Program-made: the position numbers and the translations under genes
Shown: positions 56,281 through 64,000 of the stretch, in pieces
Layout of the letters: every line of letters begins with the position of its first letter
Position numbering within the stretch: position 1 is the stretch's first letter
From: Blasia pusilla
Taxonomy: Eukaryota; Marchantiophyta; Marchantiopsida; Blasiales
Direction of reading: 5' to 3'
Length of the DNA stretch: 64,000 nt
Assembly: GCA_050084515.1 (NCBI GenBank)
Contig: CM114271.1
Location: forward strand, 35,960,001 to 36,024,000
Notes under the pieces: model-generated
Databases searched by the model: none
What the model saw: only the letters and a program-made list of their open reading frames with translations
Told to the model about the DNA's origin: nothing

Positions 56281-59139
56281 TTAATAGATTCTTACCAGAC
56301 GTCGTTCATATAAGAGATCTTCTACCATTGGAACCAAGAATTGACTCCAAAGTGTTGCAGTTGAGCAGTGTGTTGTACGATAGAATAATTGCAAATAGGC
56401 GACGAAGTGAAGAACCTGTACGAATTGTAGAAGCTTCTTCAAAGCAAAAGAACACTTCCCTATCATCCTCAAGAAGTCCCAATTGGATAGAAGCCTCCTT
56501 GAATATTGGACATAATATCCCATTAATAGTTCTCAAACATTCATACGTAGTTGCTCCTCGAACATGATGGAGAAGTAATCTCAACCAATGACGTTCTCCT
56601 TCACCTATGAGGAATTAAACTAAATGAGTTTATCCCAACATATAGATATATCATTTTAGAGGTGGAATATAAAAGAAATTATATACAAAGAATTTGTGAG
56701 CATTTACCAGGATGAATAAGGTATGAGCGACCAATAGGATGGCCACAACCAATTTTTTTTTTGTACCCTACGAATCCATCTCTTGTTACTCCAACGATAA
56801 TAAGAAGGAAAATCTATGTATAGATATTTTCGAGCACTGGAGTCGGATAGATTGGTTGCAAACCATTGGGTCAATATTGTCTCTCTTTTTTGTTGCAAAA
56901 TATCTCCAAGAGCGTCAACATCATTGAAGTAGATAAATTGTTGTTCCGGAAAATGGACTGCTAGTCGTACGATACTTGGAAGTTAAGCATGTTGACTAAA
57001 CTTAAAGAGATGCCAACATGCCTCCGAAGAAGATATATATCTGGAATAATGAGAATTCCAAATATTTGAGTAAGGACAATCACATGAAGTTGAGAAATAA
57101 AATATAATGCATCAGAGAAGTCAATCCATAAAATCATACCTCGCATCAAGATATGACGTTGTCTCGTAAATAACTTCGATTACATTGGATGTATCCATAT
57201 CCTTTGACAAATTAAATGACACACCATTAGATCCTTTATAAACATATTTGTATAAGTACTTGACATCAGAAACACTACTTGTAATCTCCAAATTAATGTG
57301 ACAATCAAATAGGGTGCATAACATCGGATTGTAAGGTACAACCCAATGATTATCCAATGAATGTTCGCTCTTAATTATCGCCCTTCCATTCTCCAATCTA
57401 CAAAAATACAATCTCAATCGTAATTAATCATGAATGAATATGTTAGAAGGAATCATGAATTCATATGCCTTAAAATAAAAGGGTCCTTACCTACGATATA
57501 TCGGATAACCATTTTTTGTTTCGGTAGTGTTGGCCGCAAAAGCCTTAGGATAGCCTTTTGTACATTTTTTTTTTCCTTGTCCATACACGGAGCATTTGGA
57601 TTTAATGGTCCATATGGCCCGTGAACCATGCAATTAGCAACGATAGAATATAACCTTGGATGGATAGATTGATCAGGGATTTCAGCTGAAATGATACGAT
57701 CATAATCAATTGTGGTGCGTGGTTTATCCTCACGACCTAAAATAATAAGGACATGCACATGCGGTAATCCTCTTTTTTGGAATTCCACCACATGGATGTA
57801 TCCTACAACTCGGCCTAATATCTGCTTCTTGATGATAAGTTGTAAAAACTCCTTCTTTTTCTTCTAAAAAACCGGCATGACCAAATCTGGTCGGTCTGCG
57901 GCTGATTGGCCAGGTAATAGAGCTGATGTAATCTCCTCCCACTTTGGATTGCATGTCATGGTTAAGAAGTAGTCAGGCTTCCAAAAATGTTGTACAATTT
58001 CCATTGCATCCTGATATAATTGATGCATATGACGTGGCCCTCCAGTAAAATAAGAAGGTAATATAATGCATTTTCCAAGCCTTCGGCTATCCGCATCTTG
58101 TCGATGCATGGCATCCCTTACACCTTGATATAATTCAACCCTCAACTCCTTCTGATTTAAGCGCACCCATGATAATCGTTGCATTTCCAGAGTGGCATAG
58201 AGGTCAACCATATATTCTTGAGTAAGTCGACGAAGCTACAATAAGTAATTGTCATCTTCTCCTCCAACCCGCGCTTGAAGTCGAAAACATGCAAATTGCA
58301 ATGCCGTAATACATTTTGTTCTTCTTTCCTCAACAATATCCCCATAAACTCTGTCCTCATCCATGCAATCATCTGAATTCTCTACAACCTTCAATTCGCC
58401 CAAAGGGTAATCCAGGATGCCAACCTGGTTCACCATAGATAAATAAAAAAACAAAGTATAAGGAAATATATGCTTCGTTGAGGTCGGATATACGTTTGAC
58501 TCCTCCTCCATAGTCGTAAAATTATATCACGATGCTCAACGTGTTCACTTCCATCACCTGGAAAAATAACAGCAACTTCAAAAGCAATTGGTAAGTTATA
58601 ACGCTTTGCATCAAGACCTCTCTTACTTGCCTTGAGGATAATCTGCATATTAAGATCACTTGCTTCATATGCCATATGACAAAATATCTTCACATATGGA
58701 TTGCATTCATGTAGCATGTCTTGGAGACCTTTCAAAATATCCATATTTAGATTAGAAGATGTAGACATAACTCTAGCACGATTTTCCAATTCATTTGTAG
58801 TATCATGGATGTATAGTTGAGCAAAATGGGGATGTCTCCCTATATCAGGATGTAAAGGTCCAATGGAATGATAGATCCCACCTTGGACCCTAAAGTGTCC
58901 ACTACCACCATTTTTTTGTTTACATGTACCCCAGTAGATGCAAGTTGAAGTGCCGAATTATAAGCTCGAGCATGTGTAAGAAAATGAACGCTTCTAGGAC
59001 CAACACCCGAAATCAAGGATTTCAGAAATGGAGGAGATGATCTCAAGAGAGGTAAGTATATTCTTCCATGGCCACAACACATTCCATATGGTGAGTCACC
59101 AAACTTAGTACCTTTGACCACTTCACATTTCCAATACAA
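56281..59139 (-). pseudogene. Helitron N and Rep (HUH) nuclease region, broken
   Basis: 58840-59139 starts with 'YWKCEVVKGTKFGDSPYGMC', the conserved Helitron N-terminal cysteine segment. The frame then shifts at a seven-base A run (plus-strand T run near 58912-58918). 57864-58211 carries 'VRDAMHRQDADSRRLGKCII', 'FTGGPRHMHQLYQDAMEIVQ' and 'DYFLTMTCNPKWEEI' of the Helitron-like N domain. A stop follows, and 57453-57870 carries 'EFQKRGLPHVHVLII', the HUH metal-binding motif of the rolling-circle nuclease. 56281-57420 continues with 'LMCTLFDCHINLEI'-type and 'RLLLHHVRGATTYE' segments that link Rep to the helicase. Homology is clear, but the frame is not continuous. Confidence 0.85.
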
Positions 59140-60480
59140 AGCACGGCAATGAGGGACATATCTCTGTCATAGAACCTAATGTATGACGACCGCTGGTATG
59201 ATTCAAACTCCTTTGTAATTGCAACTTCCGAATATCACTTTCTTGAAAATTTGGCCTCCTTGCAAGATTGGGTAATGTATTTAATCTTACAACTCTATCA
59301 AGGGTAGACGACGCACAAATTATAGAAGCATTTGGTACATTGGCACGTTGTGGAGATAACAAAACTCCATTAGGAGACATGGCATCTACTCTTGACCTTG
59401 ATTCATCCCCGAGTTGGGCAAAAGTTAACGAATTGTTGAAAACTTCATCTTGAACAGGAATAGGAAGAGTGGTTGATGAATTGTTGACAACTTCATCTTG
59501 AACTCGAATAGGAAGAGCGGTTGACAATTTTTTGACAACTTCATCTTGAATTGGAATAGGAGGAGTGGTAGGTAACTCAACTTGTGGTGGCCCAATCGTG
59601 GATGTTTTCTCGATAACTTCATGAAATGCATTGTCAACTAACTCGAGTCTTGGCAATATATACATATAGTCCGTCGATTGTTTGCTCACTTCTTGATTTT
59701 CTTCTACTATTATTCCATCCTCATTGGAAGGCCTGAGAAAATATGTCAAAATGTGGATAAGAATAAATACAAATCAAATATGGAGTAAATCAAGTAGTTA
59801 TGAAGTGAATCAAATATAAAAAGTTAGATGTAAGTACCTATTCAATGGAATAGGTGCAATACTCTTAGGCTGAACTTGACCATTAAGCCCTTTCCTTCTT
59901 TTTCTATACAGTAATTCCTCTTTTTTTCTTTGGGAGCTTCCATTCTATCAGCTCGAATAGCACGCTTTCATTTTTGGGCTTCGCCACGTAGAACCTTCCA
60001 AAAGTCACGTATATTGACAGGATTCAATGGGATTGGAAGTTTGGAACAACACATGAATGTTAAAAGCTTATGAAATCAAATGAAAAGTCAATATTTTGTG
60101 GGGTGGGAAATTGGACATGCTAAATGAGCGTCGATGTAGTAAACTTACGTTGGAGATGTTTCAGGTCGGAGTTCATCTTCAAGATGTGTTTGTTGTGCTA
60201 AGATTTCCTTGCGACGGACACGCCTTTTTTGTTGTGCATTTGCATGCATCAATTTTTGGAAGTCACGCAAATCCGTAGGATTTGATGGAAGAGGAAGTCT
60301 GTGCAACAATTGGGTTTATTGCATGAGAAAAATATATTTTCGAGAAAATGGTATGTAAGGCATCATCATTGAAATGGAAATAACGTGCTTACTTCCCTAC
60401 CCTAAGCAAAGGTTCTTACATCGGGGAGGTATTCTTCGATACTTCAATATGTCTTCCCGAACTTTGTTGCGAAATTGGCA
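59140..60480 (-). pseudogene. N-terminal low-complexity part of Helitron protein
   Basis: 59123-59749 is an open frame with a three-fold repeat of 'PI(P/R)(I/V)Q(D)EVV.(N/K).(S)ST' (59425-59570), encoded by a DNA repeat of about 57-63 bp ('aacttcatcttgaa..gaata' words). Further minus-strand frames between 59880 and 60480 are basic and interrupted. It is probably the linker and nuclear-targeting region ahead of the Rep domains, but I cannot fix a start codon. Confidence 0.5.
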
Positions 60481-60539
60481 TATTTGTAATAATACCAAGT
60501 GGCCGTCTGTCCCTGTTTAGTGACGATCCGCCAACATTC

Positions 60540-61336
60540 ACCATCTACATGATACACAACAGAAGTATTGAGAATTGAAATAAAATGACCAAAAGAATAA
60601 AGAATAAAAAGAAAAGAGAAGAAAAGAAAACAGGAGAGAAGAGAAGGGAAATTAGTAGGGGCAATTATTCATTTCGAATTTGATTTTCTGTAAAAATTAT
60701 AAATTGAATGAAAAAAATAGAGAGAAAATGAAATCTGTAGAATAAAATTTAGGGAAAGAAAAGAATTTAGGGAAGAAGAGTAAGGGGGAAGATTTTCATT
60801 ATTTATTTTAATTTTCTCTAAAATTTTAAATAAATTGGAAAAAATGGACTAATTTAAAGTGGGAAGAGGGAAAAATCCTTAAAAAAAAGTTGTGGGAACG
60901 AATGAGAAAAAATTGATGGGAATAGGAGGAATAAATTGGGAAAAAGGAAAAAAAGGGAGAAAATTACATTAAATTTTTTTTAAAAAAGGAAATTTAAAAA
61001 AAAGCCAGGTTTGGTAGGCCGAACCTGGCCCTAACCTAGCCCTCCCAACCCTAGGCCTAAACCGAGCCCCCGCATCCTAATCACACTGCCTTTGAATCCT
61101 AGGGTCAGATTTGAACCCTTCTCCCATCTAACGGCCAGGCAAAACACGCCGTTAGATGGTTAATCTGACGGCTTAAGGTCTAAGCCGTCAAATCCCTCCC
61201 CCCTCCACTTTTACCCCTACCCAATCGTCCAACCCTTTCTCCCTCACTCCCTCTCTCATTCCCTGCTATGGTCGCACAACGCTCGCGCTGCTTGTCCGGC
61301 CGCCCTCCCCTAATCCTCGTGTGCGCTCGAGCCCTC
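60540..61336. other. Purine-rich then mixed intergenic DNA
   Basis: 60600-61000 is an A/G-rich strand with hardly any C. From 61010 the sequence turns pyrimidine-rich ('cctaacctagccctcccaac'). The short inverted words 'taacggc' and 'gccgttaga' at about 61128-61160 form a weak hairpin. No gene is recognised. Confidence 0.45.
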
Positions 61337-62060
61337 AGGCGACCCCTCTCCCAATCCGTGCTCTACTCATGCGCTCGAGCGCGCCCCTCCTCCCGGCTCA
61401 TGCGCACTTGAGCGCACGGATCATCATGGTGCGACCCAAGCCTCCACCATCTTGATGTGGAAACATCTCCTCTGAGAATCATCGCCTTTGAGACTCGATT
61501 TGCACTTGGATTTTTACATTGAAGGTCAATTTTGGCTGTGCAGTTGGGCTCTCGGGGTTTCGTGACAGTCAAGCTTATCCCCCAACGGTTCTGCTCTACG
61601 GTGTTCTTGACGGTCGATTTCTTCCCCTAACTTTTTGGCTCTCGGGTTATCTTGCTAGGCTCTCTTGCTAGTCGTTCGACTATTGGGTTATTTTTACAGT
61701 CGGACTCTCGAGCCTTTAGGCGCCCCCTCTCCTAGTCCATGCTCTACTCATGCGCTTGAGCGCGACCCTCTTCCCGGCCTGTGCGCACGGATCATCATGG
61801 TGCGACCCAAGCCTACACCAACTCGGTGCTTGAACATCTCCCCTAAGAATCGTCTTTTGAGACTCGATCTGCACTTAGATTATTACATTGAAGGTCAGTT
61901 TTGGCTGTGCAGTTGGGCTCTCGGGGTTTCGTGACAGTCACGCTCATCCCCGAGCGGTTCTGCTCTACGGTGTTCTTGACGGTTGATTTCTTTCCCTAAC
62001 TTTTCGGCTCTCGGGTTATCTTGCTAGGCTCTCTTGCTAGTCGTTCGACTGTGGGGTATT
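61337..62060. repeat. Tandem duplication of a 381-bp unit
   Basis: 61337-61717 and 61718-62060 align over their length: 'tgctctactcatgcgct', 'acggatcatcatggtgcgac', 'ttttggctgtgcagttgggc', 'tctgctctacggtgttcttg' and 'ttatcttgctaggctctctt'. The second copy lacks about 10 bp near 61775 and a few bases elsewhere. Similarity is high enough to suggest a fairly recent duplication. No conserved open frame spans a unit. Confidence 0.93.
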
Positions 62061-62400
62061 TTTGATAGTCGAGCTCTCTTGCTAGTTGTTTGACTATGGT
62101 GCTTTTGACAATTGGGCTCTCACAACATTGCAGATTGGGTCTCAGGGATTTTTTTTACAGTCGGACTTTCACGACATTGCAGATTGGGTCTCGAGGATTT
62201 TTTTACAGTCGGGCTTCGGATCCCTTGAAGTTTGGCTACTGAGTCGCTTTTGATGGCTGGGCTCGTTTGATAGTACACTCTTTCAGGTCTCCGTAGTTTT
62301 TTGACAGTTGGGCTACAGACCCCTAGCAATTCGACTATGGTGTCTCTTTTGACAGCCATGCTGTTATTTGACAGTAAAGAATTTTGGCATAGCAGCTTGG
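62060..62400. repeat. Degenerate minisatellite with GACAGTCGGGCT-type core
   Basis: Variants of 'tttttgacagt(c/t)gggct(c/t)t' recur at 40-60 bp spacing after the 381-bp duplication (for example near 62067, 62105, 62155, 62205, 62300). The same core is found at 61690 and 62045 inside the duplication, so the whole block may have grown from this element. On the minus strand it makes a repeated 'SPTVKK' peptide, which is a by-product. Confidence 0.7.
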
Positions 62401-62698
62401 CTCTCAGGTATTGTTGATTGTCGTGATCATTTTGGAAGCGCCCAGAGCTTCTCTGAAGCTATTTTCTCTCCGAGATTTACCTGTCTATAACATATGTACA
62501 CCTGGGAAAGTAGGGGCAAAATGAGTGCAGTTAGTACTTGAGCTGAGTACTAAAAGAGGGGCAGGCAGAGACATTCATATTTTCTCAAAACTCTCAAAGT
62601 CGCTTTCATTTCAAAGTAAGCAATACATGACTGTCTGATCTACTCTACTCCTGATCGGCATACTCACCCTCTCATAGATCCCAAATTCAGATATGGAT

Positions 62699-63280
62699 CT
62701 AAATATTCACTACAACTTCTTTTCCCTTCTGCCCTTTATGTGGCGATTTCTTCGTGCACTGTGGATCATCCCTACGTCTGGTAGGCACACCGGGAGTTAC
62801 CGAGGACCTTCCCTTTGATGGTGAGCTTTGCTGATTTCGGTGCCGGGTCATTTTCCGCTTCTTAGCAGAGGATCCCTCCTCGGTATGTTCCCTTTCTATG
62901 CGGGGCCTCCTTATGCGATAGGGAGGAGTTCCTTCCTCCTCTACATCGTCTATTCCCTCTCCTCCAACCGGCTTCGGATTGTACCCTTTGTCTGAATCCG
63001 CAGGGTGGACTCTAGCATGCATGGAGTCCTTTATTGCATACTCAAAGCCCGGAGCATGCATGGGGGTGAGTGGCTCTCCCCAAGTAGGACTATCACGGTG
63101 CAACTTGTTCCATTTGCTCAAGCGCATACAGTCCCCTTGAGATATTGGAGACCATTATGTACTCTCCAATGCTTGGAGATCCGATGACTTTACACCGTAA
63201 TGTTTTTTCGAGCTCGTTACCTTGGACACACTCTTTCCTTTCCCTTGTGTTGAATTTTTTGCTGTGATTCTTGTTGCCAT
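62699..63280 (-). pseudogene. Basic low-complexity protein frame split by one stop
   Basis: ATG at 63280 (good plant context AGAGATGGC) opens 41 codons ('MATRITAKNSTQGKGKSV' ... 'VKSSDLQALEST'), then TAA at 63155-63157. The same frame then runs open for 152 codons to TAG near 62699 ('WSPISQGDCMRLSKWNKL', 'SPTWGEPLTPMHAPGFEY', 'GIDDVEEEGTPPYRIRRP', 'GSSAKKRKMTRHRNQQSS', ending 'GQKGKEVVVNI'). The reading is rich in Lys, Arg, Ser and Pro with a likely nuclear signal at 'AKKRKM'. I do not recognise the family. It may be a nonsense pseudogene, two exons, or a transposon gag-like protein. Its higher GC sets it apart from neighbouring DNA. Confidence 0.45.
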
Positions 63281-64000
63281 CTCTAGGTAGTTTCCGTTCT
63301 GCACCTTTGCTGTTTTGGATGTTGCAGATGTCGGAAGATGGTTAGAATGTGAGGAGCTCTGGAGGTGCTGGAGCGAACGTCGAATGTGGAGCAAGCCTCT
63401 CGAAAAGCCGTTAAAGTTGATGTAGATATCGAGCAGGGTCGGGGACGTCAAGAACGCCGGAGCTGATCTTGAGATCACATCAAGGGCCGCTTAATCCGGG
63501 CAGACTGAGCCTGAATCAAACGCCTCTCTTCGGGAGTACCTGTCAAATAGAATGTCCAGAAACCCAGCTTCTGGTTAGCTTGCTATGTTCATCCGCAACT
63601 ACATAGAGCTCAGTACTTTAGTTCATAGAGCTCAAAGCAATGTAGATTCGTAAAGCAGAGACATGTCTTACTCTATCTAGCAATAAATGAAGTTCAGCGT
63701 GTATGAATGACGCATTAGAGCTTGGTGAATGAATGAGTTCACTTTACCTCAGCAGCCGTTGTGAGAAAAATGGGGAGTGTGTAATTAGTAAGAGGGAATA
63801 AATAAGGGTCAAGTTTGAATTCACAACCCTCGCACTCACAACTTCTCGACAAATGAGAAGCCAATCTCATCAGACGACGCTGGTTTGAAGGATCCAAACC
63901 GTCAAGGACAAAAGGACAGAAATTTGAAACAAAAGTTGCGGCCTAAAATGAAACCCTAAGTCCGTTGCATGTGCTAGGTCGGCTTCAGACGCACGAAAAT
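63281..64000. other. Window end, no assigned gene
   Basis: Minus-strand frame 63281-63478 is open upstream of the ATG at 63280 and could be more of the same gene with a start beyond. From 63500 to the end no coding or element signal was found. Confidence 0.35.

Larger units (their letters stand above)
54231..60480 (-). mobile_element. Autonomous-type Helitron (RepHel), decayed
   Basis: On the minus strand the 3' end is CTAG (54231-54234) followed by T. Its subterminal hairpin lies at 54241-54259 (eight pairs with one mismatch, three-base loop). Upstream, in order, are a basic Ser/Lys-rich N-terminal region, the Helitron-like N domain, the HUH Rep nuclease and a PIF1-like helicase, the normal RepHel order. 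The 5' TC end could not be placed; 60480 is the limit of plausible coding sequence. Several frames are broken, so it is unlikely to be active. Confidence 0.82.

Noticed and set aside
62120-62359. 79-aa minus-strand frame with repeated SPTVKK
   Set aside because: It is a by-product of the DNA minisatellite; unit spacing is not codon-regular and no start context is present.

Overview
This is nuclear DNA of a land plant. The evidence is a nuclear-coded thylakoid-lumen TLP18.3 protein with a two-part plastid/lumen targeting sequence, a eukaryotic tRNA-Pro(CGG) without encoded CCA, Ty1/copia LTR retrotransposons with initiator-Met-type primer sites, a plant-type RepHel Helitron, and AT-rich, repeat-laden intergenic DNA. 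I cannot name the species. Two intronless genes in GC-richer islands inside old AT-rich repeats would suit a bryophyte or lycophyte, but that is inference.

Layout. (1) 1-11 kb is AT-rich decayed repeat: an ancient direct repeat, a degraded minus-strand copia element (about 2.43-4.74 kb) and two plus-strand remnants of Helitron PIF1-like helicase ends. (2) 11.2-15 kb has a decayed reverse transcriptase between diverged direct repeats, then a 93-bp tandem duplication. (3) 15.17-17.17 kb fits a non-autonomous Helitron (CTAG end and TC end). (4) 17.2-24.4 kb is a GC-richer island with the intact TLP18.3 gene (20854-21720), tRNA-Pro (23947-24018), a 330-bp direct duplication and several snapback inverted repeats. 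(5) 24.6-33 kb has minisatellites, a 330-bp tandem repeat, a plus-strand copia remnant, a MITE-like element and a hAT-type transposase remnant. (6) 33-38.8 kb is a second GC-richer island, with an intact intronless membrane-anchored amidohydrolase-2 family gene (36516-37703, minus). (7) 40.8-53 kb is a run of minus-strand copia elements: one complete with both LTRs and a 5-bp target duplication, one apparently mosaic, one truncated. (8) 54.2-60.5 kb is a decayed autonomous Helitron. (9) 60.5-64 kb has tandem duplications and a basic low-complexity reading frame split by one in-frame stop.

Only TLP18.3, the amidohydrolase and the tRNA look like intact genes. They do not form a pathway: TLP18.3 acts in photosystem II maintenance in the thylakoid, and the amidohydrolase is probably a membrane-anchored metal-dependent hydrolase or decarboxylase of unknown substrate. 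I found no defence system, operon or CRISPR array. The most unusual pattern is a set of ten near-perfect inverted repeats (15-37 nt arms, loops mostly 0-37 nt, arms unrelated to each other) between 20.2 and 40.8 kb.
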